Shown piece by piece: positions 1 through 10,354 of a DNA stretch of 64,000 nucleotides. The stretch is from Lentisphaeria bacterium. Lineage in GTDB: Bacteria > Verrucomicrobiota > Lentisphaeria > Victivallales > Victivallaceae. The notes beneath the pieces are model-generated. The model did not search any database and was not told the DNA's origin. It worked only from the letters and a program-made list of their open reading frames with translations. Position 1 is the first letter of the stretch. Each line of letters starts with the position of its first letter. Both the position numbers and the translations under genes were made by a program. Location: contig CP091727.1 in NCBI GenBank assembly GCA_022009855.1, positions 4,092,001-4,156,000 of the forward strand, in the 5' to 3' direction.

Positions 1-168
1 GGTGAAGAAGAATCTGCCGAACCACGGATCGCGGATGAAGCACACGCACGAGGCAAATTGCAGCAGTACCACCAGGAAGAAATTCGGGTCGGAAAAACCG
101 TTTACCCCGGTGTGCGGGCGGAACCGTTCCGGTACGGCGGTGCGGAGAAAACGCTGGATGATGTTCAT
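1..168 (-). CDS. Membrane protein, N-terminal fragment cut by the window edge
   Basis: Only the first 56 codons lie in the window. The ATG at 168 overlaps the TGA of the upstream gene in an ATGA junction, which argues for translational coupling. Reading begins MNIIQRFLRTAVPERF, followed by a hydrophobic stretch near residues 33-45 (NFFLVVLLQFA) that looks like a membrane segment. No family is recognisable from this fragment. It is probably the second gene of a two-gene or longer unit with the anchored protein encoded just upstream. Confidence 0.6.
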   Translation of the reverse strand, partial: MNIIQRFLRTAVPERFRPHTGVNGFSDPNFFLVVLLQFASCVCFIRDPWFGRFFFT

Positions 169-1136
169 GGTTCACCTCGTTCAAGCAGGGTCTGCAGATC
201 GGAGAATTCTTTTTTCAGTTCTCCGGCGGTGATGCGTTTCCCCTCGACCACCTGCGTGCGCCAGAACCACGGGAAGCTCCAGATGTGCTGGAGGATGTCG
301 TGCCGGAGCCGGACCAGTTCGCGGTCCGCCGGATACCGGCGGCAGAGCGCGAGGGCGTGCTCCCGTTCATCGAAGCCGGGCTCTCCCGGATCATCCTTGC
401 ATCCGGCGGCGATCCACTGTCCGGCGAGCGCGAGGGCGAGCTGCCGTGTGACCCGGTTGCGCATGGCAGGCCGAAGTCCGGCAAGATTGACGAGCGGCTG
501 AACCAGCGCCGCAGCCTGGTCGGAACGCTCTTTCAGCTCCTCCTTCGGTGTGACGAGCAGAGCGGCGAACTTCGTTCCCGGCAGGAAGGCACCGGCGCGG
601 GCGGAGCGACCGAGCAGGGAATCCGGGTCGAAGGCGAGCAGTTTGCCGGTTTCGGCGAGCAGTTTCCGGGGATTGCCGCGGTAGTAGTTGAAATAGAGTT
701 CGAGCAGCCTTTCGTTGGCGCGCGCCTTCTCCGGCGAGCGCGAGGCGAGGATTTCCCGCCCCGGCTGGAGCAGCAGGGCGGCGTACTTCCGGAATTCTCC
801 GGCATCGCGGGCGGCAATGGCGGCTTCGAGCCGTTCGCGGTACCCGTCGTCAACCCTCTCTTCGCCGGCGAATTCCGGTGTCGTAAGCCGCCGGGTGAAC
901 CGTTCGCGCGGAAAGGTCAGCAGCATGGCGGCAGCGGTGAGGGTCAGAAGAAGGAGAAAAAGCAGAACCGTTCCCGCGGTGAGCGGCCGTCGCGCGGCCA
1001 GTTCCGCCTCGGCCGCCTGCCGGAGTTCGGCGGGCAGCAGTTCGCGGATCGCCGCCTCCCGCTCCTCCGGTGTCATCGGCATGCCGGAGTGCGGAGCCTT
1101 CTTCCGCTGGAATTCCGGAATCAACTCTTCGCTCAT
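165..1136 (-). CDS. Hypothetical single-pass membrane protein
   Basis: The product has 323 residues and no family I recognise. The first 50 residues are charged and cytoplasm-like. A single strongly hydrophobic helix follows at about residues 54-73 (TVLLFLLLLTLTAAAMLLTF), then a long helical region rich in Ala, Leu, Arg and Glu. The topology suggests an anchored domain of the bitopic type. The spacing of helices resembles TPR-like solenoids, but no clear TPR consensus can be counted. It overlaps the next gene by four bases and is probably cotranscribed with it. Both point away from the LacI gene, with a 235-base intergenic region between. Confidence 0.7.
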   Translation of the reverse strand: MSEELIPEFQRKKAPHSGMPMTPEEREAAIRELLPAELRQAAEAELAARRPLTAGTVLLFLLLLTLTAAAMLLTFPRERFTRRLTTPEFAGEERVDDGYRERLEAAIAARDAGEFRKYAALLLQPGREILASRSPEKARANERLLELYFNYYRGNPRKLLAETGKLLAFDPDSLLGRSARAGAFLPGTKFAALLVTPKEELKERSDQAAALVQPLVNLAGLRPAMRNRVTRQLALALAGQWIAAGCKDDPGEPGFDEREHALALCRRYPADRELVRLRHDILQHIWSFPWFWRTQVVEGKRITAGELKKEFSDLQTLLERGEP

Positions 1137-1300
1137 TGTCTTGTCTCCGCTATAACTTACAGGGGTTGGGAGCGCTTTTCAAGACGCGGGGTGTCGCCTT
1201 CTTCTTTTTTTTGTCAGGAAACGTGTCGCAGTCACATCGGCAGCTTTGTTTTGACCGGTCTGCCGGTATCGGAAAAAAATCAAAAAATTTGAAAAAAATA

Positions 1301-1338
1301 ATTTCAAGTACTTGAAATATTATTTTTTTGAGTATAAT
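1301..1338 (+). promoter_or_regulatory. Perfect 18-bp palindrome overlapping a promoter of the LacI gene
   Basis: ATTTCAAGTACTTGAAAT at 1301-1318 is a perfect palindrome of the size LacI-family dimers bind. Its right half contains TTGAAA (1312-1317), which with TATAAT at 1333-1338 gives a possible -35/-10 pair with a short 15-base spacer. The gene starts at 1372. The position suggests autorepression, and possibly control of the downstream pseudopilin and glycosidase genes. No second copy was seen in the window. Confidence 0.6.
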
Positions 1339-1371
1339 TAAAATAGAGAGAAAAAGGGCAGGTGACGCACG

Positions 1372-2358
1372 ATGATTTCCCTGAAAGAGATTGGAAGAAT
1401 CTGCGGACTTTCCGAATCAACCGTCTCCAAGGCGTTGAAAGGAAATCCGGCGATCCGGCGTGCGACGGTGGAGCGGGTGACGGAGGTGGCGCGCAAATAC
1501 GGCTACCAGCCCAATGCCGCGGTGCAGTGCATGCAGACCGGGCAGAGCCGCAGTATCGGGATCGCCTACAACAACTTCTGCTGCCAGTTCGCCGGTCAGG
1601 TGATGGAGGGAATTCAGCAGGTTCTTCACGAGAACAATTACGACTCCTTTGTGATTCAATGGGATAAGCTGGTCAAGGATAAGATCGGCCTGCTCGGGCG
1701 ATTCGCCCGGCGCCGGGTGGACGGCATGCTGCTCTTTCCGCCGGAGTCGGCCGATCCCGGTGAACGGCTTGCGGAACTGCGTAACTTCCACAGCCCCATC
1801 GTGGTGATCGATCAGCGCTGGCCCGGGCTTGACTTCGACTATGTCGGCTGCGACAACCGTCGCGGAATGCATGATCTGGTGGCTTTTCTGATCGGGAAAG
1901 GATATCGTCGTCTGGGAGTAATTTCCTTTCCGGAAACAAGTTCCGGTGCGGAGCGCCGCCAGGGGTTTCTGGAGGCGATGTTCGAACACAAGCTCCCGGT
2001 GGATGCTTCTCTGCTCACCGTGGCCGACGGCTCCTTCCGGGGGGCCTACGATGCCGCACGCGCGCTGATGGAGCGTTCCGACCGCCCGGAGGTGCTGGTC
2101 TGTTTCAATGATTATCTCGCCCGTGAGGCGCTCAATGCCGCGTGGGATCTTCAACTCCGAGTGCCGGAAGAGGTCGCAGTGACCGGCTTCGGCAACCTGC
2201 CGTTGTGTGAATTGGTACGCCCCCGCCTCACGACAGTGGAACAGTCTCCGTTCAATACCGGCGTTGCCGCCGCCCGGCTTCTGCTGGAGCGGGATTTCAA
2301 GTACTGGAAATCCGGGGCGTCGCGATATCATTATCCCAACTCGTGTCATTTCCCGTAA
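1372..2358 (+). CDS. LacI-family transcriptional regulator
   Basis: This is a 328-residue repressor-type regulator. The N-terminus carries a typical LacI helix-turn-helix (residues about 2-50, with ICGLSESTVSKALKG followed by the hinge-like YGYQPNAAVQ). A periplasmic-binding-protein-like effector domain follows, recognisable from VDGMLLFPP, DYVGCDNRRG and VLVCFNDYLA. Length and layout are normal for the family, and there is no frame break. The effector is probably a sugar. The gene sits just upstream of a pseudopilin and a large secreted glycosidase in the same direction, so these are its likely targets along with its own palindromic operator. Confidence 0.9.
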   Translation: MISLKEIGRICGLSESTVSKALKGNPAIRRATVERVTEVARKYGYQPNAAVQCMQTGQSRSIGIAYNNFCCQFAGQVMEGIQQVLHENNYDSFVIQWDKLVKDKIGLLGRFARRRVDGMLLFPPESADPGERLAELRNFHSPIVVIDQRWPGLDFDYVGCDNRRGMHDLVAFLIGKGYRRLGVISFPETSSGAERRQGFLEAMFEHKLPVDASLLTVADGSFRGAYDAARALMERSDRPEVLVCFNDYLAREALNAAWDLQLRVPEEVAVTGFGNLPLCELVRPRLTTVEQSPFNTGVAAARLLLERDFKYWKSGASRYHYPNSCHFP

Positions 2359-2381
2359 TTCAACCCGGTAAGGAGTCTAAA

Positions 2382-3156
2382 ATGAAAGGATGCGCTCTTG
2401 TGAAGAAGGTTGACAGTCGGAACGGAAGAAGGGTTTCCGGAGGCTCTTCTGCAGTCCGGAAACGGTTTGCTTTTTACTCTCATCGAACTCCTGATCGTGA
2501 TCGCGATCATCGCGATTCTGGCCGCCATGCTGCTGCCGGCGCTGAACAAGGCCCGGGCGCGGGGGAAGGCGACGCAGTGTCTCAACAACATCAAGCAGTG
2601 CACGACCGCCTGCCTGATGTATGCGGACAACTATCGCGGATTCATGATGGCGGCGCAGCTCCGGCTCAACTTCTACTGGTCGAATCTGCTTGCTGATGAA
2701 AAATTTCTGCCGGTAAGCGATGTTTTCCTCTGTCCGAACCAGACGGTGAAACGTCCCTGGAAAGGCGATGCAGATGCTGTCTACAGTTACGGATTCAACC
2801 GGGATATTACCCGTGACGGCTCGAAAATTGGAAATCCCGGCGGTTTATATATCAATATCTATACCAATCCAAGGGTGCGAAAGCATTCTCCCTCCAAGGT
2901 CTGGCTGCTGGGCGATGGTGTTGACACCCGTGCCGGGGATGAAAAACTCGGTTCAGAACCTTGGAAAAGTTATTCAGTCATGAGCTGGAACATTCAGGGC
3001 GAAGGATTCATCTCCTGTCATCACAACCGGTTGGCCAATCTGGGATTCATCGACGGCAGCGCACGAGGAATCAGTTCGGAAAAAATGCATCAAATCTTTC
3101 CTCAGCCGAACAAGTGGTATATCAATGATATCGTTCCCATCCGATCCGATTACTGA
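2382..3156 (+). CDS. Prepilin-like secreted protein (FTLIELL signal, C-terminal DG motif); one frame break
   Basis: The reading frame opens at ATG 2382 (MKGCALVKKVDSR...RKRFAF). It must shift at the T5 run 2471-2475 (one T too many) to continue as TLIELLIVIAIIAILAAMLL, the hydrophobic N-helix of type IV pseudopilins. The corrected product has about 257 residues. The C-terminus ends in a block with CHH and FIDGSARG, matching the large Lentisphaerota/Planctomycete pseudopilin-like family (DUF1559-type). The residue before Phe+1 is Ala rather than Gly, as seen in many members. It lies between a LacI regulator and a secreted glycosidase. A role in surface display or substrate capture is an inference. 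Confidence 0.8.
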
Positions 3157-3204
3157 ATCATTTGATTTCCAGAGCATATAGTATAACAAGAAAGGATGTA
3201 GAAG

Positions 3205-6200
3205 ATGAAGATGAATCTCCTGATGACCGGAGGCGCGGTGTTCGCATGTGCGGCGTTGCAGGCGGCGCCCGCATTCAGCAATCCCTCGTTCGAACAGGGA
3301 ACCAGCGGCTACTGGATCAACAACGCTTCCGCCGCGCGGGTGGAGCCCGGTGAAGCCTCCGACGGCAAGCAGAGTCTCGGGATCCGGGCCGTGCCCGGCA
3401 AGACGGTCAGCGTCGTGCAGGGGCTCAACTACGAGGCGAACCAGTATTACAAGATCAGTTTCGACGCCAAGGGCAGCGATGCCGAGCTGCGGCTCCAGAT
3501 CATGCTGCAGGGGAATAAGCCGTTGCAGTTCTTCAGCGATCCGGACCTCAAGAAGCCGTTTCCGCTCACTGATGAGTTCAAACGGTACAGCATCGAACTC
3601 GGACCGTTCCCCGAATCGATCGGCAGCAATCCGGTCAGGAAGCTGATGATCTATTTCAACGTCACCGGCAAAGAGGGCGGCAAGGTCAATCTCGACAACC
3701 TTTCCGTCGAGCTCAAGGAGGCGGCGAAAACCTCGGAGAAATCCATTCTGAAGAACGGTTCGTTCGAGCAGGGGCTGGCGCAGTACTGGGTCAACCGCCG
3801 CAAATGCGCCGAAGTGGTCTCCGGCGACGCCAGCCACGGCCGCAAGAGTCTGAAGGTCACTCCGGTGGACAAAACCGTCGATCTGGTGCAGGGAGTTCCG
3901 ATGAAGCCGGGCGAGGTGTACACGATCCGTTTCGATGCGAAGAGTTCCGCGCCGGAGAACGGGCCGCAGTTGAAGCTCGGCATCCTGATGCGGGGCAAGA
4001 CGCCGCTGGCCTACTTCGCGCCGAAGGGCGAACAGAAACGGTTCGCCGAGCCGGTTCCGGTGGAGGGCCAATACAAAACCTTCGAGTATGAGGTCGGCCC
4101 CCTGCCGGAAGACTGGCGGGGAACGAAGGTGGAAAACCTGATGTTCTACTGGCACATAAACCCCGGGGCGAATCCCGGATCCATTACCCTCGACAACCTT
4201 CAGATTGAAACCGCACCCGCGGTTCAAAAAAAAATAACGGAATAAGTTTTCAATTTCCCGGCGACATCCGGATCTTCGAAAAGGGTTTTTTTCTGCGGAT
4301 ATCGCATGGAGCCGGAACGGGAATCCTGAAGGTTCGAGGAAACGACGCTCTCGGCCGGGAACTCTTTTCCGCTGAATCACAACCGGGCAGTCCGGAACTC
4401 TCGATCGAGATCTCCGAACCTGGCTATTATGCTGTTTCGGCCGAGGTGATCGAAGAGGGCAAATGCGTCAAGCAGGCCACGGCCACTTTCGCAGTCACCA
4501 CGCCTCTCCCGGAAGATTACTATTCGACTCCGCAGCCGGCTTTCGGCGTGTGGGGCGGGCTGAACCCGGAACTCCGGCGGCTCGGCGGTGCCAAATGGGA
4601 TCGCCAGCTTTTTTTCACCATTTTCCAGAAAAAGGATTTTCAGGCGGTCGAGCCGACTCCTGAGAAGATCGCCGCCCGCGAACCGATCAACATCATTCGC
4701 TGCATGAACATCCTGAATCCCTTCAAGAAGATGGTGCCGGTCAAGCCGGAGGAGTGGCCGGAGCTTGAAACGAAGCTGGAAAAGGAAATCCTCTCCCGCA
4801 AAGGACTGGTGCAGGTCTGGGAGACCCAGAACGAACCGATGGTCGGCGAGAATTTTCACGGCACCATGGATGATGTGATGGACATCATCCGCTTCGAGAG
4901 CAGGATCGTACGCAAAATCAATCCGGAGGCGGCCATCGCCGGAATCTGCATCAATCCGATGAACGCCAATCAGTACAACCAGTACCTGGGCTACTACCGC
5001 AACCACGGCATCGACCGATTGATCGACGGGGTCATGCTTCACCCCTACATCCCCGGGGCGCAGAATCCCGACCTTGCCGGCTACGTCGAGACGCTGAACC
5101 GGCTCAACCGCGAGCTCTCCGCGATCGCCGGGCATCCGGTGCCGATGTACATCAGCGAAATCGGCTATTCCGCCAAGCCGGGCGGGGAGGTGACCGAATA
5201 TCAGCAGGCCGCCTATCTCGCCCGGGTGATGATCCTCAATTTCACGATCACCAATCTCAAGGCGTGCGTCTGGCACATCGGCCTCTGGAACGAGGCAACT
5301 TCACAGCGCGAACTGGACTTCGCGCTGATCCGCAAACAGACTCCGGGCAGCAAGGTCTACCAGCCGAAACCCTCCTTCGCCGCCTGGGCAACCGCATCGC
5401 GGATGCTTTACAATGCGAAACTTCTGCGTGAACTCAACGTCGGCAAGGCCGTGCGGGTCTGGCTCTTTGAAAAAGAGGGCCGTCCGATGCTGGTCGCTTA
5501 CTCCCTGGTGCCGGAGCCGGTGCGGATGCAGCTGGCGCTTCAGGCTCCCGAGGCGGAGATCGTCGATGTGTGCGGCCGCCGTTCCCGCGTGGAATGCCGT
5601 GACGGAATCCTCCGTCTGGAGCTCGGCGAAGGACCCTCCTACATCTTCGGCGGCACTCTGGAGCAGTTCGCCGCCGGCAAGTTCGACGCGGTTTTTACTC
5701 CGGAGAAACTCGCCGTGGTGCCCGGCGGCACGCTGTCGGTGAAGATTCGGCTGCCGGAGCATCTTGCCGCAGGGGCGAAACTGCAGCTTCAACCATTCCG
5801 GGCGGGCAGTGCGCAGCTCTCCGGCAGCGGGCGCGACTGGACGATGCGGCTCTCGGTTTCTCCGGAGGCCGCTCCGGGAGAGTGTGATCTCTTCCTCATG
5901 CTGAAACAGAAGGGCTCCACCCGTTACATCTGGCAGAAGACGCTGGAGGTCCTGCCGAAGCTGACCATGACGGAGGTGAATCCGACCGAAAAGAACGGAG
6001 CTCCGGCCCTCTCCTTCGTGCTGCAGGCCAACGATCCGAAGGAGCGTCAGGCGAATGTGGAGATTGTCGCCGAGGACGGCAAGGTGATCGGTTCCGGTTC
6101 TGCCCGGGTGGGAGAGCGGACGGAGCTTGCGCTTCCGCAGGCGGCGGTTGTCGCTCGGCCGACCCGGTATGAAGCGCGCCTCACTCCGGCGGCCGGAAAG

Positions 6201-6869
6201 CCGTTCCGGGTGGCGCTGCCGGGCAATCCGCTGCCGGTCCGGATTCCTTACTGCCGCGATGCGGTGTCGCTTCCGGTCGAAGAGTGGCCGGCAGCCGGAG
6301 CCTATGTGCTGGAGACCGGGACTTTCAGCCGCCACACGCTCAAGGGAGAGGTGGACCGTCCTGCCGGGAAGCTCCATCTGGCCTGCGATGAAAAGTACCT
6401 CTATCTCGACTGTGAGGTCAAAGACCGGGAATTTCTGCCCGCCGGGGACGATGCTTCGCTCTGGAACGGGGATTCCCTTCAGATCGGCATCAGTGTGCCG
6501 CAGGCGGATATGTTCCGGGCCAACAACGACGGCATTCAGGAGACCGCCTACGCCGAGTTCGGTGTTTCCGCCGACAACCGTTCGTGGGTCTGGGCGAGCA
6601 TGAATCTCAACCGGATGGGACTGGCTGCGCCGGTGCCGGGAATGATTTCCCATAGCAAAATCACCGATGGTGTGCTATTGTATCGCGTGGCAATTCCCTG
6701 GGAGACGCTGAACATCCGGTACCGTCCCGGCCTCGGGCTGCGGCTGAGTATTCTGGTCAACGACCGTGACCGCGCGGGGCGTCACTGGCTGGAGTGGTTC
6801 GGCGGAATCGCCGACGGGAAAGATCCCGGCGCCTATGGAGAAGCAAGGATTATGGAGGTGACAAAATGA
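3205..6869 (+). CDS. Secreted multidomain glycosidase: CBM-CBM-catalytic-CBM9-like; one frame break at A9
   Basis: Two frames join at an A9 tract (4226-4234, one A too few) to give a 1,221-residue protein. A signal peptide (residues 1-20, ends LQAAP) precedes two carbohydrate-binding modules of CBM4/9 type, each opening with N-P/G-SFEQG (about residues 26 and 183). A linker beta domain follows the break. The catalytic domain resembles clan GH-A glycosidases, with a candidate acid/base Glu in WETQNEPM and a candidate nucleophile Glu in MYISEIGYS. The C-terminus (about 990-1221) looks like a CBM9/DOMON sugar-binding domain, with DEKYLYLDCEV and SLWNGDSLQIGI. The exact GH family and substrate are not assignable by eye. 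The adjacent LacI and SGNH genes suggest a polysaccharide locus. Confidence 0.7.
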
Positions 6870-7509
6870 TGCCGATAAACGAACTTTTCTCGGAGCAGGA
6901 CCGGGATGCAATCTACGCTTTTTTTGAAACGCGTGAGCGCTGGCACGATATCGTGCGCTGGCGGACGCTGGAACACGGTCCGGTCGATACGATCTTCTAC
7001 GGGGACTCGATTTTTGAGATCTGGCCGACCGCGGAGGCGTTTCCGGAGCTGTCGCACCTCAACCGGGGATCGGCGGAGACAACATCAACGGGCTCTACTT
7101 CCGGCTGGATGAGGATATCTTCCCGAATTCTCCGCGGCGGGTGGTGATCAACATCGGCATCAACGGGATCGAGCGGGAGTTCAACGACTCCGTCAACCGG
7201 CTCAAATATGTTGCCGGACTGATGCGGGAGCGCGGCATCGAGGTGTGGCTCAACAGCATCGCGCCGCTGCGCAGTCCGGATGCCTGGAATCGTTTCCAGT
7301 ATCAGGACAAAATTGTGGAGCTCAACCGGGTCAACCGGGAGATCTTCGAGCGGGAGTTCGCCGGATTCATCGATCTGCATTCGGTGCTTCGCGACTCGAC
7401 CGGGCAGCTTGCGGCGGAATACGCCCGGCCGGACGGCACTCATTGGACCTTTGAGGCCTACCGGGTTGCGTCAAAGGTGGTGCGTCGCGCCCTGATGCCG
7501 GAATGCTGA
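6866..7509 (+). CDS. SGNH/GDSL-family hydrolase; one frame break
   Basis: The start overlaps the preceding stop (ATGATG at 6866). The frame is broken at G4 7065-7068, where one G is missing. The corrected product has 214 residues and all SGNH blocks: GDSIFE (Ser), RGIGGDN (Gly), NIGINGI (Asn) and PDGTHW (Asp/His near the C-terminus). Members of this group include carbohydrate esterases and acetylhydrolases. No signal peptide is visible, so it probably acts in the cytoplasm, perhaps deacylating sugars released by the preceding glycosidase, with which it must be cotranscribed. Confidence 0.85.
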
Positions 7510-7574
7510 TTTCGGGGATACATATTGATGTTCGCACTGAGAGGTTTCCCGACTTTTCAATTCTCTGATTGCTC

Positions 7575-7612
7575 TTGCTTGTTACTCCCGAGGTCGGTGG
7601 AGTAGCAAGCAA
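7575..7612. repeat. Strong inverted repeat (14-bp arms, one G-T pair)
   Basis: The arms TTGCTTGTTACTCC (7575-7588) and GGAGTAGCAAGCAA (7599-7612) pair over 14 positions with one G-T, around a 10-base loop. It lies 66 bases after the SGNH hydrolase stop. There is no U-tract behind it, so it is not a textbook intrinsic terminator; it may still end the transcript or protect its 3' end. Confidence 0.6.
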
Positions 7613-7906
7613 AGGGGATTCTTCTGACCGTTGGCGGTATAGCTGGATTTTGCATATTCGTAAACTTTTTGTCATGAAATGCTTTTCATTGTAGGCGAAG
7701 GCGAGCTGAAATAAATTTCGAAATTGCTGTGGCTGGTTATGATGCCGTTACTTTTTTTCTCTCCATCTCCGGATTGCCGTCTGAACATATGGAAGATTCG
7801 AGAACGGTTGAATTCATCAATGTGCAAAATGACAAGCTTTTTCCCTTCCATCAAAGCGTTTTGCGTACATGTTTTTCTACCTGGAGAATGACGTCAGTGC
7901 TTTCAT

Positions 7907-7935
7907 TTGCAAAGTGGGAGAGAGTCATGTATAGT
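7907..7935 (+). promoter_or_regulatory. Sigma-70-type promoter of the repeat-protein gene
   Basis: TTGCAA (7907-7912), a 17-base spacer and TATAGT (7930-7935) stand 64 bases before the ATG at 7999. The same TTGCAA -35 box recurs at several other starts in this window. Confidence 0.65.
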
Positions 7936-7998
7936 ACATAAGATGAATTTTTATGGAAAAAACTCTGGCTGAGATTCAGACGTTGCGCAGGAGAAAAG

Positions 7999-10354
7999 AT
8001 GAAGCCAGGTGTGGTTTGGGTGCTGTTGACAGTTTGCATCCCTCAGTTTGCCGCGGAACCTTTCACCACGAAACTGGGGTTCGATCTCATGCAGATTACC
8101 CGGCGCAGGGATCACTGCGAAGCCGCGATACCGGAATGTTACGAGCTGGATCAGGAGGAGCTTCTCATCAAAAAGCTCCGGTACGGAATCTCCTGCTGTT
8201 TTACTGCTCATGTCAAGCCGTCCACCGGCAATGTGATGACCTTTCAGGCCCGTGCGGAAGGTGCTTCGAAATATACGATCAGTGCGTGTATCTCCATGCG
8301 CGTCACACATTGTTCCGGGGCCGACCATTGCAAGGGCATGCGTAATGATAAATTTTTAAAATCTCCACCACGGTCATCGGAAAACAGGAAACATTCCGAC
8401 TCCCTCTGGAAATCCGGCCGGAGGATCTCATATGCCCTCAATGCGGGAAGATGGTGAACTGTACCCTCTTCTCTCTCGATTTTTATCTGGAAGGGTGTCC
8501 GAAAGACGCTGTGCGTCAGCAGTCGAAACACACGGGCATAAGAATCTCGCCGTTTACATTGAATACGGCATTTCCGGTAAAAACCGATCAGGCAGGCGGC
8601 AAAGACTCTTTTTCCGGACTGCTGGTTCGTCTCGATCCCGATTATCAGCCGCCACGGCAGGAATATCCGAGACACTCCAGCCTGAGCAGGGATGTTAAAA
8701 CCCTCTCTCTGGAAGCGGTGAGAGTCCGGGCGGAACTGGAGAAATTTCTGCCGGTTCTGCGTCTTGCGGATCGCGGCGATTATCCCAATGCCGTGATCGA
8801 GGCGGAAAAAATTGTACCGGGAAACCGGTTCGCGGCAATCATGCTCTATCTGATCTACAGCCGGGGATACTGCGGAGTTCCTGTCGATTACCAGACGGCG
8901 GCGAAATACTTCGATATGCTGTTTGATTTCCGGTTTCACACTGTAGAATACTACAATCTCTGGAAAAAATACCGTTTCATGCCGACCGTTCCGAATGAAA
9001 AGGTGACTCTGCTCGCCTGGTGGAGATATGAAACGATGCAGGAGGTGATTCCGCTGCGGGGGGAAGTACCCTCTGCGGGAATGCTACGAAGAGAAGATGC
9101 GCAATATCGGTGGAGTCGCTGCCCGGGCTCTTTACGAAGGGAGCAAAGCCCTGTCCGTGCTTATCGAACCGGAATTGATCGCCATGGCGCGGGAGCGCGG
9201 TTGTGCCGAGGCGTGGGCGGACCCGTTTGTTCCGTTTGAATTCCGGCATGAAGCGTCGACGTGGACATTGAGAACCGGTAGCCCTTACGTTTCCCCGGAA
9301 CAGTTCCTCGGACTTGTGCGTGCGGCTGAGCTGGGGTATGTGCCGGCAAAATTGAGAGTGGCGAGAATTTTGCTGGGCAATTATTCCTATGTGGAGCCGG
9401 ATATTCCGCGTGCCCGGAAATTGATTCAGGAATCGATCGTCGAGTGTGGACGGTATGAAAAAAATCGGCTGCCGGCACGGTAGAGTGGAGAAGGCATTCG
9501 CGGAAGAGCTTCTGCAGGTGATCCCGAATGAAAAAGCGTCGACGAAGGAGCTGCTGAAACAATGGGCGGAGACGACAGGATTCACGACGGCTGATCGAAT
9601 GAAATTCAACCTGATCAACCGGCTGTTGCTCCAGCGGAATGATGAACTCGACTGCGACTATATCCGAGCGATGAATCTTCCGAAGGAACAGGCTGACTTG
9701 CGGAATAAGATCATCCATGACACCGCGGAAAAAGGGGAGAGCTGGCGCTGCAGTACTGCATGAACAATTTGCGCAGCGGGGGAGCGGGGATGGCTTTATT
9801 TCTACTGGGCGGGGATCCGGACGAAGGGAGATGAAAAGAAGAGGAAGAAAATGCTCCATGGCGCATATACTTTGCTGCGGGATAATAAACTATTGTTCAG
9901 CACCGAAGCGTATCTGCGGAATCTTGCCCTGCTTGTTCCGCACGTCAAAGAGGCGCAGCATGACTATCGGATATTGACGGAAGGGCTACAGTTCAAGGTG
10001 GAATGCAGCTGGCAGGAAAAAATTCCCTGGATTTCCACCCTGATGAACGGAAAGCAGACTGTCGTGATCAAGTTGAAGCCGTCGGATAAACGGCGGTATG
10101 TGGACATCATGGTGGTATCGCCGAAACATGCCGAGGGAAAAGTATTTCTGAACACCAACTCCTGGCAGAAGGACGAGAGGAAAAATGTGCAGCTGTACTA
10201 CTGGGATTCCCTGGGAAGGGCGAACTATTTCCAGATTGTCGATGAATGTGAATTGATTCCGGAGAAATTAAGAATTTTGATCGCCCCGCGCAGCGAACCG
10301 CTGGACCTGTTCGTCGTGTATCAGGTGAAAAATTCAGGAAAGGGAGAGCCGTGA
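7999..10354 (+). CDS. Secreted Sel1/TPR-like repeat protein; five frame breaks
   Basis: A good ribosome site (CAGGAGAAAAG) precedes ATG 7999, and a signal peptide follows (MKPGVVWVLLTVCIPQFAAEP). The frame is broken at T5 8353-8357, G6 9058-9063, A7 9458-9464, G4 9734-9737 and G5 9778-9782. Together these restore 784 residues. The middle part has helical repeats of Sel1 type, e.g. YSRGYCGVPVDYQTAAKYF and LGYVPAKLRVARILLGNYSY. A CxxC pair (CPQCGK) lies near residue 145. The C-terminal 120 residues look like a beta domain. Function unknown. Five breaks in one gene is the highest density with the GRE gene; consensus error is the simpler reading, but a decaying pseudogene cannot be excluded. Confidence 0.6.

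Larger units (their letters stand above)
7510..7998 (+). other. 489-base intergenic stretch, lower in GC than the genes
   Basis: No credible gene is seen on either strand. The stretch holds an imperfect hairpin at 7575-7612 and a good promoter at 7907-7935 facing the next gene. The short ORFs here lack ribosome binding sites and family features. Confidence 0.6.

Noticed and set aside
4226..4234. Programmed frameshifting as a general explanation for the broken genes
   Set aside because: Breaks have no common slippery heptamer or stimulatory structure, go in both directions, and hit housekeeping genes; homopolymer error fits all of them. Only the A9 case is kept as a possible slippage site.
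2974..4380. A 468-codon minus-strand frame over the pseudopilin and CBM region
   Set aside because: Arg/Leu/Gly-rich low-complexity product and no start signals; the plus strand encodes clear domains.
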